A DNA stretch of 64,000 nt from Neoscytalidium dimidiatum (GCA_037367355.1 CM074695.1:2294001-2358000), one strand, 5' to 3'; positions 36,205 through 54,412 are shown, counted from the first letter of the stretch. The notes: generated by a model from the letters alone, not told the origin. Numbers and translations: made by a program.

Positions 36205-36912
36205 GGATGAAACAACACTTCAGGAAAGAGACCCTACATCAACGACTTGCAATGCTGGTGTGGCGTTTTCACAGACGCGGACCCAGATATTTCATGGGTG
36301 TGGAGCGGACGCAAGCACCGCCGCGTCCTTCGCCTTTGAATCTGACACGGGAAGTCAAGGTAAGTCGTTATCGTGGCTCTGTCCATAGACATCACGTGCG
36401 TACCCCGTTGGTTTGTTTCTGGAAAATTATACAATCCTTTGTTTCTCATGTGTTATCGTTCACGAATGAATGATTAAGAAACCTCCCCTCTCTTGCCTTT
36501 CATACTCCTACCACCTATGTACATCATTGCTATTCATTGAAATATCTCGCAACGTGATTGACCTGAGACTGATGTCGCAAGGTGCGTTTTGGGTTTGGCA
36601 GAAGGCCCCGAGGTGCATGCTCTCAAATATCCGCGCCACATCAGTCCACATGTTGATTTCCCCATGTGCCTTTGTGGGGCTGAAGATTAAGTGCATCCAA
36701 CAAGTATTTTGGATCGCAGTCTGGTCACTATCGTGAATCTTCCGTACTTTGGACGTCAATTGCCCCACGTCAGTTCGAATTTACTTTATCCAAGAAGGCG
36801 AACAGTTCTTTTCTACATGCGTTTTAGGAGTGCCTAATCTAAGTTCATCCCCTAATTCCTTACTGTGAACTTCTTCTTTCGTCACCCCATTTACTCTTAA
36901 CCCATGAGATAG
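36205..36912. other. Convergent intergenic region
   Basis: 3' flank of the zinc-knuckle locus and of the tryptophanyl-tRNA synthetase gene. Its first 150 bp or so may still be coding if the splice at 36170/36223 is used. The rest is AT-richer and has no recognisable feature. Confidence 0.5.
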
Positions 36913-38398
36913 TCACTTCTTCTCCACCTCTTTCTTCTCGGGCTTCTTCGGGTTGGGGTTGCCCTTCCACTCCAACTTCCTTGGCTTCATGAAGGACTGC
37001 ATGACCTCATCGGTCACCTGGGCCCTGCGCTCCTGGAAACCCTTAACATAGGCCTGTAAATGCTTAATGCACTCCTTCTTCATTTCACCGGTCAAAAGCT
37101 CGCCCTTCTTGTAGCCATCGTAGAGACTCTTCAATTTCTCATCATCATCCTCGAAATATGTGATGTACTGGTACGCGACATCCACATCTGGATTGCCACC
37201 CAGCTCGCGGTGCAGTTCTAGGGTTTCCTGGCCACCAGAGAAAGCATGGCTGTTGATCTTCTTTTGAATTTGTTTGGGAGTGTCCGACATGAAGATCGCG
37301 CTGTTGGGGTTACTTGCGCTCATCTTTCCGCCTGCACCTTGAAGTGCCGTTAAGAACTTGGAGTGGATGAGCGCCGGCTTCGGGATCGGGTGTCTCATGC
37401 GGTGCGAGTTCTCGCGGACAAGACGGAAGTAAGGGTCCTGATCGATACCGCAGGGAATCAGACAGGGTATCTGTGCAGTCTTTTTGTTACGGAAATCAGA
37501 TTTGGGGTCATCGCCCCAGATCTCAGGGTACGACGTCGCGAACGCCGCCACACACTGGAACATGGGGAAGAAGATCCGGCCGGTGTTGGTGCTTGAAACA
37601 TAAATATATTAGAACACGATTGCATCTCATCAATGGACCTGAGTGGCTTACCTGTTGTCGAAACCGAAAGCGCCCCGGACCTGGTTGAAGGTAACTAATT
37701 TGGAGAACTCCCAAGCATTCAACATCATGTGGCCACCATTGTATCCAATATGCTTGAGATCGCTGTAGATAAAAGTCTTCTTCTGGTCGAAACCGAGCGC
37801 AATAATGTCCTTTGCGTTTTCGCGAGCACACTTCATGGTCTCCTCGAAGGTGAGGTTTTCCTTAAACAACGCCTTCTCGTCGTCCGTCAACATGATAACG
37901 AGCGGGACGTCAAAAACATCCTGCAGCCATTTGGTAAATTCGAAAGGAATGGTGTGGCCAATATGCATGCTGTCGGATGAGGGGCCGCGGCCGGTATAGA
38001 GGAAGAAGGGGCGGCCCTGCTCATAGTAGTTCAGGATGAGGTCGAAGTCGCGGTGAGAGAAGAAAAGGCCACGCCTGAGCCAGCGGTGGGGCTTCTTGCC
38101 GGTAAGGCGCTCGAAACGTTCGAGAAGGGCATCGTCGATCAATTTGGTGTTCCACTTGCTAGGCTCACATCAGCGCCTTAAGGCCAGATAAGAATGATGA
38201 TGCAGCGCTGTACCGCGAGATGGCTTCGTAGTCGAAGGCCAGCGTGTTGCCCTGCTCATCGACAGCAGCGGAGACATCCCACGGGTTGATCTCCTGCTCA
38301 ACGGCCTTCTTGACGCTCTCGGTAGCGGTTTCGGCCAGCGACAAGGCCGCGACGGACGGTGGCTCGTCCAGCTCGTTGGTGGGCTGCTTCTCGGCCAT
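36913..38398 (-). CDS. WRS1: Cytoplasmic tryptophanyl-tRNA synthetase
   Basis: Class I aminoacyl-tRNA synthetase that charges tRNA-Trp. Three exons on the minus strand: 38398-38214, 38158-37652, 37591-36913 (456 aa), all phases consistent; joins give [15 protein letters not shown] and [14 protein letters not shown]. The Rossmann catalytic domain shows the HIGH-equivalent SMHIGH at about residue 125 and the class I KMSKS-equivalent KMSAS at about 319. Other eukaryotic TrpRS signatures are [25 protein letters not shown] and a Lys/Glu-rich C-terminal tail. The absence of a presequence and the eukaryote-type sequence indicate the cytosolic enzyme. The start at 38398 ([14 protein letters not shown]) is preferred over an upstream in-frame ATG at 38524, which would add an atypical basic segment. 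It is divergent to the PRELI gene. Confidence 0.96.
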
Positions 38399-38876
38399 GC
38401 TTGTCTGTGGGCAGCAATTGGGGATCGGGAGCGTCCAGGTGACTAGGTGTGGGGATGGAAAGGTTAGGACCGAGCGCAGTTGGGGCTGCGGGCGACTTTG
38501 GCGGGACTCACACTTTTTGGGCACGGAAGAGTCACAGCGGGGCTGTCGGTGTTGCTCCTCAGTGTTTTCGGTCGGGGGCTGCGGCAGCCCGCAGCACCAG
38601 CCACAGCGGCTGGTGCGCGTGGCAGGCGGTAAGCGGTGCCTTTCGTGCCTTGACCTTCCCCCACTCGGGCTCGTCCGTTCTTGCCACCCGGTCGGAGCTT
38701 CGGCGCGATCTGTCCGTGTCTGGAGACCATCACCAGAGCGTGACGGCCTATTGGGAAAGCTAGTTACGCCAGCCCTTCACCTCCTCCGCACCCCTCCCTG
38801 CGTCACGCCCCCTTCTTATACGCCTCCGTCTCCAACTCAATCTCCTATCTCAATCGAGAATGCGAAGGCGTTCACG
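38399..38876. promoter_or_regulatory. Shared upstream region of WRS1 and the PRELI-domain gene
   Basis: 478 bp separate two divergent start codons, so the promoters share this region. It includes pyrimidine-rich leader sequence before the PRELI start. No TATA box was recognised. Inference from layout. Confidence 0.5.
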
Positions 38877-39698
38877 ATGGTGAAGTTCTACGACAGCTCT
38901 TTCAGCTACGACTACTCTTTTCCCGCCGTCACCCTCGCATACTTCCTGCGCTACCCGAACCCTTACTCGACCCATGTGCTCTCCACCGATGTCATCGAGC
39001 GCCGCTTCGACCCGGACACTCAGGAACTGCACACTGTGCGCCTGCATCTGAAGCGCTCCAAGCTGCCTGCCGCTGTGCTGAAAATCTTGCCGCGGTCACT
39101 GCTGGGCGCTTCTGCCTCGGGCGACACCCAGAGCTACATCCTCGAGCACAGTGTTGTCAACATCCGTGAAGGATGGATGGACACGGTCAGCCAGAATCTT
39201 GAATGGACTGGTGTGCTTAGCGTTGTCGAGCGCCAGCTCTTCCGCCGACCTACCGACATCTTCCGGAGCAACAATTGCGAGAAGAGCGCCGCCGCTCACG
39301 GCCTCCTGGGTGCTGGTCTCAATGAGACTACCGACGTCAAGACAACTGTCACACTTCACTCCAAGATCGGAGAGAACATTCGGAAGAGGCGTGCCGCCAA
39401 GGCTGCTGCTGATGCGAAGGCTGCCGAACTCGAGGAAGAGCAGCCAGCCAAGCCTGGCTTCTTCAAGTCTTGGTCGACAGCTTCCATTCAGCGCTCCATC
39501 GAGCTTATCGGCCTCAAGCGTGCTGAGAAAAGTCAGCCAAATGCCAAGGAAGGCATGAAGATAGTCCTGCAGCGAATGCGTCAAGGCGGCCTCGTCGCTG
39601 TGTTGGAGGGCATGCGCCAGGACCGCGAGAAAATCCTCATGGGCCATGCACCACCCATGGCGTCACGCAACGGCAACGACGTCAACGATCGTTCATGA
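38877..39698 (+). CDS. PRELI/MSF1-domain mitochondrial lipid-transfer protein, UPS1-like
   Basis: Intermembrane-space protein of the PRELI family, which with an MDM35-type partner moves phosphatidic acid (UPS1) or phosphatidylserine (UPS2) between mitochondrial membranes. Single exon, 273 aa. The PRELI domain fills about residues 1-175: FLRYPNPYSTHVLSTDVIER, KRSKLPAAV, EHSVVNIREGWMDT and NLEWTGVLSVVE match the UPS1-type pattern (RYPNPYSxHVLSxDxIxR, KLP, SVVNP) better than UPS2. The C-terminus adds an Ala/Lys/Glu-rich helix and a tail of about 80 residues, longer than yeast UPS1 (about 175 aa). The start at 38877 opens the conserved MVKFYDSSFSYDY; an open frame reaching further upstream to 38244 is only leader and overlaps the divergent gene. 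Confidence 0.9.
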   Translation: MVKFYDSSFSYDYSFPAVTLAYFLRYPNPYSTHVLSTDVIERRFDPDTQELHTVRLHLKRSKLPAAVLKILPRSLLGASASGDTQSYILEHSVVNIREGWMDTVSQNLEWTGVLSVVERQLFRRPTDIFRSNNCEKSAAAHGLLGAGLNETTDVKTTVTLHSKIGENIRKRRAAKAAADAKAAELEEEQPAKPGFFKSWSTASIQRSIELIGLKRAEKSQPNAKEGMKIVLQRMRQGGLVAVLEGMRQDREKILMGHAPPMASRNGNDVNDRS

Positions 39699-42313
39699 CG
39701 TATTTAAAAGAGTCAAATGAAAAGGTTTATTGGATAGGAGTTGAATTTCAAGCGTTGGCGCTCAGGCAAATGGGGGGGTTTCACATTACTCTTCTTGACT
39801 AAGCTCAGTCAGTGTATTTCTTATTGGTCGACTTCCCCAGCATGTACTTTACCAGGATCTCCGGGCGCCCCGGCGTGGGTCGTCTTGAAGTGGAAACAAA
39901 AAGCATCTCCCTTTCTCTTTCTGTCTCCCCAGTGTTATCGGCTCTCTCTTCCTCTTTCTCTCTCTCGCCTACAAGCTCGGTTCCAAAAATGTTGCAACGA
40001 CTAGGCTATCCCACGTGCAGTGGAAGCAGTCACCAACACCTTTGCACAACAACGTCCGGATAGTTGGATTCACTCCACACGTGCCTTTCACTCGCTGTTG
40101 CAATAATTTCTACTCGGCTTCGCATTTGCAAGCATGCATCAAACGTGTTCAGTCACATGTGTTTACGTCACAACCATCGCGCGCTTCCTTCAGGTGCTTG
40201 TTAATCCGTTGTTGTGACAGCCAGTTCAAGCCTATGTGATTTACTTGCCGCATTATTTATTATTGAGTTGCTATTGGTCATGTTCTTGTTTCATCAGCCG
40301 CAGCTGTTTCCCAACGTTCCCGCTGGTTCGGTTCCCCGCCAGCTTTCCGTTCCGGCAGGGATTCCGACTATTACTGAGAACCCCCAATGCCAGAGCGCCT
40401 GTTTCTCCGCATCTTCCGTTTCTTCACCTTTCAGTATCTTCTTTCTCCCCACGTCGTTTTGAAATCTGTTCAGATTATCTGCCGTTTCTTTGATCTTGTC
40501 TGGTTCTTTTACTCTCATTGCAACATGTCATTTCTCGCCAAATATGTCCTCGGTTCGTTCCCCAACACTTCTCGCAGGAACTACCAATCTCGCATCTTTT
40601 GGACTGCATACGGCGCAGGCACGTCGGTCTTAAGCATCTCGGCACTCCTTCACGGTGTTAATAAGGATCGGTCCAAGTCCCCATCAAACCTCTTCAATGT
40701 GCCATCGAACGATTTTACTCGACATTATCCGCGTCAATCACTCGATCGATATGAACATATTGTCGTTCACCCAAGCTTCATGATTCATCTTTGAACCCGA
40801 GGCTACCACTTATGTGCGCGCTGCCGTCCGCCGAGCGCACTACGACGATATCTCGCAACTCTTATTCAATAATTAGTCGTTCAAGCGCTTCACCATCTAA
40901 CACCGTTCGGAGAGGTATGATCGCGCCCACTATTGAAACAGCGGCGAAAGTATTACATAGAAAGGCATTAGTCACCGGGTCACACATCGGATGAGAATCT
41001 GTCTCTCCGCGATCGCATGACGGGCGTTCTTACAAGTGTCGGTTTAGCTGCATCTTTGATTTCGGCACCTCAAGACATTTAAATCATTTCTCCGGCTGCG
41101 GACGCACATGATCTTCGTGGACCTGAAATGATATTAGAGTTCTTTGAATATCTTGGTAAGCAAAACATTCCATTCAGCCAGAGTCCACCAAGTGATTATT
41201 TGATGCCGGCATGGCAATTCATGGTTTGTCATAGGTCCCCCTGCAGATGATTCTTTACAAAAAATTTCTGATGGTATACCCTATCTGAAGCATCGCTTAA
41301 ACGTAGTTCAATAGTGCAAAGAGACTAATTCAATAGTAATTTTAGTGCTCCTTCTGTCTGAACTAGTTGGATGTGGCTCTCGTTCTTATAATTCAAGATG
41401 TCGACGAATGCATATGTCGAAGATTAGCAAAATTCTCTATAGATGCAAGTTACATAAAGTATGCGTCTCTGATGGTCTGAGAAATCATGGATTTAAACAA
41501 TCGTAATACTTAGCGATTGTATGGAGCTATGATATGAGATCGAGAAGGTCCAGCAGCGCCGCGGATCACCCCGCGCCGGCCTCCCGCTTCTCCCGGCTTC
41601 TATTGAATCATGTTAGAGATGTACCGATTCTTGATCGTATCATTAGCGTCAAACAAATTCATTCCGCGCCTGACTCTGTAGAATGGCAGCCTACCGGACT
41701 CTCGCGCTTTCAGGCTATAGCTCTTGGTATGAAGTTTACATCTCGGCCATAGCACTGTTCTTCGATTTTAAGGTCGGTCCGCCTCGGAATACTAACTACC
41801 CGTAGCCCCCACACTGGTCACATTAAGTCAGCAACACTTGGGTGTCGAAATAAACTCATGCGGGGCCCGAGAAAGTCCAAGCATGTTGCGAAGTACCCTA
41901 CATGGGCATTACACGCTCCACATAGCAGAGAATCCATACTTAAAGTTGATCACCACTGGTTCCGCTGCATGCTCTGCTTGCATCATTCTGTTCAAGTCTC
42001 TTGCTAATTTCTATCAGATCACTAGAATGACTAGTGTACTAAAATTTTCAGGCACCGCCACAAAACCAAGAAATGATCCAGAAGCGAGAACAGACGCCGC
42101 TGGTCCTGTCGATAATTGGACAATCAAAGTAACAAACGATAGGGTCCCAGCTCTGCTCAACCGACCTGTTGTTGATCTTCTGAGGAATTAAAGCAAGATC
42201 TCCGAGGATGAACTACTGTAGCATATTTGCAAAATTATGCGTCACGCTGTGCGCTTTTCTTCCTCCCTTGTCTTTGACGGTATGTATTATATACATTAAC
42301 GACTCGAGAATAG
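39699..42313. other. Gene-poor region with coding-like fragments in shifting frames
   Basis: The first 800 bp are ordinary 3' flank. From about 40.5 kb short protein-like stretches appear one after another in different frames, broken by stops, and the region grades into the broken methyltransferase at 42314. No intact gene is supported. Confidence 0.5.
40525..41160 (+). pseudogene. Possible decayed gene of unknown family
   Basis: An ATG at 40525 starts a protein-like 89-residue frame (MSFLAKYVLGSF, LDRYEHIVVHPSFMIH). After its stop the next frame continues in similar style (PEATTYVRAAVRRAHYDDIS), and further on come LRDRMTGVLTSVGLAASL and GPEMILEFFEYL, the last followed by a GTAAGC donor-like site. 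Successive shifts and stops, one of them TAA where CAA would give Gln, fit a decayed gene. The family is not recognised, and chance cannot be excluded. Confidence 0.25.
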
Positions 42314-43068
42314 AGAGACGAGGCTTGGGAAACTCAGCCATTTCCTTGCATTGACACATTCCAGTTCCTTGAACTCAGCATCCCTCAAAATCCGGCCTAT
42401 GAGGAGATACTCCACCGCACCAAGAACGGTGACAAACTCCTCGACGCTGCGTGCTACCTCGGACTGGAGATCCGACAGTTGGTATGTTTTCCGAATATCC
42501 CCGGGCCCACGCCCCGAGAACTCACCAGACCATATATCCACGAGGGCGTTCCTCAAGGCAATCTCCATGCCAGTGACCTGTACGAGTCGTTCTGGGAGGT
42601 GGGCAAGAGATTATTCCTCGACTCCGCCTCCCTCCAAGTTCCCTTCACGGCTTCCGATGCGTTTGATCCAAGCTCACCCATCAAAGCTTGTAACGGCACC
42701 TTCGACATCATTCATGTAGCTAATTTCGTCCGACTTTTTTCCAGTGGGATAAGCAGCTTGCACCGCTTACAGATCTTATAGTCCCACTTCTCAACCCGGT
42801 CCCTGGCAGTCTCTTCGTAGGGGTGCAGTTGGGGAAGGAAGAGGCTGGAGAACGCTCGGTCCATACAGGAAAGGGGGTGGCCTCACTGTCCTTCGTACAT
42901 GATGATAAAAGTTGGGAGGAACTATGGAGGCAAGTGGGCGAGAGGACTGGATCTTAATGGGCGGTGAAGGATTGGAGAAAAGACGTGTCGGTGATTGGTG
43001 ATGATTTGGCCAAAGTCCGGGGACTTGAGGGTTCAAAAATACAGTGTATTGTTGTGAGGAGATCGTAA
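42314..43068 (+). pseudogene. Broken SAM-dependent methyltransferase gene
   Basis: Resembles the fungal class I methyltransferases often found in secondary-metabolite clusters. From 42314 (after a GTATGT...TAG intron-like stretch) the frame reads PFPCIDTFQFLELSIP, then a motif I relic LLDAACYLGLEIRQL, NLHASDLYESFWEVGKRLF and FDIIHVANFV. At the T6 run 42735-42740 homology moves to another frame (QWDKQLAPLTDLIVPL, GSLFVGVQLG, WEELWRQVGERTG), which has an in-frame TAA at 42955 and ends with IQCIVVRRS at 43068. The SAM-binding Gly positions are weakened (AAC instead of the usual GC) and no clear N-terminal exon is found. A 29-nt splice (42716-42744) would restore frame but is too short and removes conserved residues, so this is best read as a pseudogene. 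Confidence 0.7.
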
Positions 43069-43263
43069 AATGAGAGTTGTGGCCAGGATGCCGGGATGTG
43101 AGCTGGGTTCTATAAGAAGATGTTCTTAAAAGCCCGAGTTCGTTAATGGCTTCAATAGTCATAATACTACTATCATTACTTTGGCTACAATGTTACACTT
43201 TCAACTCCTCTCGGAACTTGTCAACTCTTGACTTAGCTTCACGGCAGTTCCTCTACATGTGGA

Positions 43264-44797
43264 TCATTCCCTGTTTCTATACCCCCTCTCTAGCGTGGTC
43301 TTTTCTACACCCCTACCAAATTCGTCGGAATATCTTGGAGGCGGGACCATAGCATTTACCGGAGGCGGAAGTATCTCGTTATCAGTCGAATGCTCCACCA
43401 CCGGAGCATGCCTTGGGGCTGACACTCTTACTCTGGGGAACCGATTGACCACCGGGATAGCAACTTTCTGTGCTCGCTTCAGCTTCTTCTTTCTTCTCTC
43501 CCACCAGACCGCGAAACACACAAAACACGCCAAGGTGAAACAGATTATGAAAAGTTCCCACCAAGCTAGGCCTACGGAAGATGTTTTTTCATTTTTAGAA
43601 CTAGGAGTTGGTGTTGGAGTGGGGGTGGGTATCGGGGTCGTGGCAGATGGCGCGCTTCCTATGAGGTTGTCGGTACCATATGAGCTTGAGGCTGATTTGC
43701 AGTAGTAGCCGCCTTCGTAATTGTAAGTGGATCCGGAGTACAAGCGACAGTCGAAGTCACCGCTCGTCTCATAGCGGACCATGCCTATCGTATGTTCGAC
43801 CTTGTTTGCCAGACTATCGGGGACGCATCAGTCTCGATACTTGGTAATGTGGGGCTACTTGACCAGCAGATACTAACCGTGTGAAGTTACCTGTATAGAT
43901 CAAATCGCCGCCTACGCTTTTGAGATTTTCGAAAGGCATGTCGACAAGCGCTGAATTACCCTCCACTTTGAGATCACCACGGACTCGGACAAGGGCAGGT
44001 GCGTCCACTTTCCCGATCTTGGGGCTGTTACGGATTGTCAAATGCCCTCTCACTTCTTCGAGACTTGGGAGGTCCACGACAACGAATTGTCCGTCCAACT
44101 CCGAGCTATACCCAACCCTGGTGATTAGAAGGCTTTCAGTCCATTCGAGTTGCGGGAAGGATATGGAGCCATGGTGAGCATTGTCGTAGATTTCAAGAGC
44201 GTTACCGATGGTCTTCAGGTTTGACAAGGTTACATTCGTCATTTGCGGGTTATTTGCGACTAAGACGTAATCCATCATTTCGGGATCGAAGACGTCACTG
44301 AGATCCTCGATAGCTGTATGAGAAATAGATAGCCGCTGTACGTCCTTGATCTTGAGTCCATTGGCGATTTCGAAGGGAGGCATGAATGCCCATTCCAGTT
44401 CCTTGACGGTCTGTAGATTTGGGTAAGTCATGCTGGCGAGATTGCTGCTGCTAATCTTGAACTGATCGACCCTTCGGAGGTCACCAAGATCAACAGTCGA
44501 GAGTCCGAGGACGCCATCAATAACTAGACCTCCTCGTATTTCTTCAACGCCATGGAGGCTGAAGGCCTCCACAGCATCGGTGGCTACAGTTATGCTGCCA
44601 GTAAATGTCTTGCAGGGTAAAGACGTGAAGATGGCAGAGTTCGAACTCATGGTCGTGGTGCCGGAGACACTGCAAAGGTCTTCGCACTCATCAGTTTCAG
44701 CTCTTTGGCGTGTCTCCTATATCGATAGAGATTCATGCTTACCGGCAAGAGCAGTGGGGACCAAAAGCGCAGAGAGCGCAAACGCCCGTCGGAACAT
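43264..44797 (-). CDS. ECM33/receptor-L-domain-like cell-surface protein with a transmembrane anchor
   Basis: Predicted secreted or plasma-membrane protein related to the fungal ECM33/SPS2 cell-wall family. Exons on the minus strand: 44797-44743, 44679-43878, 43813-43264 (468 aa), phases consistent. Exon 1 encodes a signal peptide (MFRRAFALSALLVPTALA). The ectodomain is built of leucine-rich-like strand repeats (LRRVDQFKISSSNLAS, LSISHTAIEDL, LEEVRGHLTIRNSPKIG, VRGDLKVEGNSAL). The third exon carries Cys residues, a Thr/Pro stalk (PIPTPTPTPTP), one hydrophobic segment (LFIICFTLACFVCFAVWW) directly followed by RRKKKLKR, and a cytoplasmic tail of about 75 residues. Canonical ECM33 proteins end in a GPI signal; this one has a membrane span and stop-transfer charge instead. 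The exon 2 acceptor (GAAG at 44680) is the least certain junction. Confidence 0.82.
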
Positions 44798-45640
44798 TTC
44801 GGTACGGCTGATGAGTAAAGTTTAAAAGTGGTCAGTGAACATCTATGAGCACGATGGCCTTTATCCGTAGTCCATGAGGTCTGTGTTGGAGAAAATCGCG
44901 CCTTGAGTAAGATGAGTGTGCGTCCGGGATGTTTTTGTGCTTTTATGCCAATCTGGTCGCAGTACTCAGCCTGATGGTACAGGCCTCCAGATCATTCGCC
45001 GTATTTGAGTCTTGGTAAGGCATTAATGCATGCCGTAAATCCGGTCACTCAAAGAGAATTGCCCAGTATCTTCGAACGTGTCACTACCATTTTGGACGTG
45101 GAGGCCGCCGTTCTGCCTGTCACGACACGTCCGTAATCCCAACAGTAAAGAAAAGGACAACCATAGAGAAGTCATACGGACTGTCGGCTTGAAATGTAGG
45201 CTAGGAGATGTCACTTTACCTGAGAAGGCTTTGCGTGAGCTTGATATTTTGCTTGATTGAATTGCCCAGTCGACGCAAAAAAGCCGCGTTACCCGACTTG
45301 GCAGGATATTGTGGCTGTGTTCAGCATTGTCATGTGCTGTTGTACGGGCGCCAAGAAGCAGGCAACCATGGCGAACCTGTTTTTCCGATAAAGTGAGACC
45401 ATTCGCTAAGAATGCGCAAGTTAATAATAATCACACCATGGACATCCAGCACGCTGGAGGATTCAGCCAGCAGTGCCCAACCGAATTACATAGTATTTGT
45501 TCTTGGCATAGCCGGAGAGAGTGGGAAGTTCCGATTTCATTTAAGGATGATATCATTTTCTGCATCGTTCAAGTTCAGCCTCAAATCAGCGGTGTCCCAG
45601 TACTCGTACCTTCCTCTTCAAGCAAACACTTTTATCTTTT
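44798..45640. other. Intergenic region between the surface-protein and MFS genes
   Basis: Upstream flank of the ECM33-like gene and 3' flank of the MFS transporter gene. No gene or repeat recognised. Confidence 0.5.
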
Positions 45641-47692
45641 CTACATACTCACTGCCACGTGATCGCTCATGTACTTCTTAATATCGCCCAAAAACAAACT
45701 GCAAATGATGCTGATACCTTTTAAAGGAAACCCCATTATCAGTACAATTTTTTTTTTTGGAGAGAGACAAAGGGAACACATACCGCCGAACGCAATCGAC
45801 ACGTAGTACACGTAGGGGTACTAAGATTGAGTCAGTTCCCATGGATTCGGAAATGGAACATATCAGTATCCTACCGCGTAAGCATATGATTCTTGTCCAG
45901 CATGGATCAAGGTCTGCACTTGGGTATCGGTAATGTTGGGGAATTCATAGAACAAATCCAGCAGACCAGCAACCGTGATTTCCACCACCTTAGTAAGTAT
46001 TTCCGGATCTTTAGTCTTCAGCGTAACAGCCGCCGTAGGTACAAGAATCAGCTCCGTTGCGGCGTGTTCGAACTTCTGGGCAAAGACGTTGTAATACTGA
46101 TCCATGTCAGCGAACTTTGTCCCAAGTATACGAATGAGCGTGCGTACGATGCAGTAGCCAATGGCGCCACCAAGAACACGGATAGCCAGCGTTAATGCAG
46201 TCACCGTCGCAATTAGTTCGTCAGGACAGATGATATTGGTGATGATGCTCGCTGGGACAACAATTCCTCCGATTCCGAGACCTGCAATGGTGAGTACGAC
46301 GTAGACTAGCCAAACGTTGTCCGTTCGCAGAGCGGCCATGGCGCCTCCGCCAGCTGTCATGAACAAGCAAGATCCAAGCATTAGGAGACGGATGTGGCCA
46401 CGCGTGTACGTGAGCAAAGCAAGGACAATGCAGGCTCCGGCCAGAATGGAGAAACCAAGAGGAATGTTGCGGACGCCGACGGCAGTGGGGTCGTGGCCGT
46501 ACTCATTGTACGACTGTGTGGGCCAAAAGAGGAGGACACTGAAGAAGTTTGCCCCAGAGATGAAAGTGATAACTACATGAGTCAGCATAGGGAACTGCTC
46601 TGTTGATTGTGTGCTTACCCAAGGTCAACAGCAGGATTCTTGGCTCCTGCTTGATGCTGGACGGAAACATAGGGAACGAAGCGAAGCGCCACTCCCAGAT
46701 GAGGAATGCAGCAATCAAAAGAACTCCGATGAACAGGGGAACCAACGTGTGGGCCGAAGTCCAGGGATAGTTGTAGCCTCCCCATTGAAGGCCTGCCATG
46801 AATAGCAGCAGGCCAGAAATGGAAAGAAACCCACCGACATAATCGATGCGTTTCAGGACTTCACTTCTGGAAAGGCCACAAGTGTTGGATCGTGGAGGCG
46901 GGTGATAGAATACGACGGTCAGGACAAGCCCGATGAATGCCCATACAGCGCACCACAGTCCTATGTAGCGCCAGCTACCGTAATGAGCCACCCATTGGCC
47001 CCAGAGAACCGAGGGGCAAAACGGCACGATGGTGCTATCGAGAGTGAGTGCAAGAAATGTCCATTTTTAGTTGCAGCAAACTTACAAGATCATCCAGGCA
47101 TTGTATTTACCTCTCTTGCGAGTTGGAGCAATCTCGGAAGTAACAGCAAGAGCCGTCAATTCCAGAATACCGGCACCGATTCCAGCTAAGGCCATGCCAC
47201 CGATGAAAATATTCATAGAGTGACATGTTGAGGTAACGATATTCCCAACGATTAGGAATATGGCACCGGTGATGGCGGTGTATCGTCTCCCAAAAAGGTC
47301 GGAGAGCGAACCGACAAAGGGACATACCGCAGCCAGTGCCAACAAGTTTGCCAACACAAACCAAATCCATCTGTCAACGCCGCCAATATCACCATAGATG
47401 TAGGGAGGTATGGCACCGTAGAGATAAAGCGGGATCTGAGAACCGGTCCACAAGAATGCCATTGCAACTAGAGGCATGAAGCGTCGAACCGTCATCTGCA
47501 GCAGCGTCAGTGTCCGGTACGTGCAAAAAGATGAAGCATAGTACGAACCTGAGGCTCATACTCGTGTCCCAGAGTGCTGGATTGACCTGTTGCAGATGGT
47601 GATACGCTATCCAACCTAGCGACATCCTCAACGTGCAATGCACCATCCTTCTCCACGTCCCTGGGTGACCCCTGGGTGTGGGTCTTGTCCAT
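45641..47692 (-). CDS. MFS transporter, TRI12 (fungal efflux pump) family
   Basis: Integral plasma-membrane drug:H+ antiporter-type transporter of the TRI12 family; members export trichothecenes, siderophores or other small molecules. The substrate cannot be read from sequence. Six exons on the minus strand: 47692-47549, 47495-47086, 47034-46619, 46572-45875, 45820-45784, 45717-45641 (593 aa), all phases consistent. The hydrophilic N-terminus (about 48 residues) is exon 1; membrane segments begin with FMPLVAMAFLW. MFS motif A-like GSLSDLFGRR lies in the TM2-TM3 loop; the TRI12 pattern continues with NIFIGGMALAGIGAGI, APTRKRGKYNAW, GLWCAVWAFIGL and GLGIGGIVVP, and ends with VYYVSIAFGG and a short tail (GDIKKYMSDHVAVSM). 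Two short 3' exons (37 and 77 nt) complete the last membrane segment. No biosynthetic partner lies beside it except the broken methyltransferase. Confidence 0.93.

Positions 47693-54412
<6,720 letters not shown>

Noticed and set aside
38244..38876. Upstream extension of the PRELI frame by about 210 codons
   Set aside because: It overlaps the divergent tRNA-synthetase gene, is compositionally unlike a protein domain, and the conserved family N-terminus starts at 38877.
42716..42744. 29-nt intron that would restore the methyltransferase frame
   Set aside because: Too short for fungal splicing, and it would remove the conserved VANFV segment; a frameshift in the T6 run is simpler.
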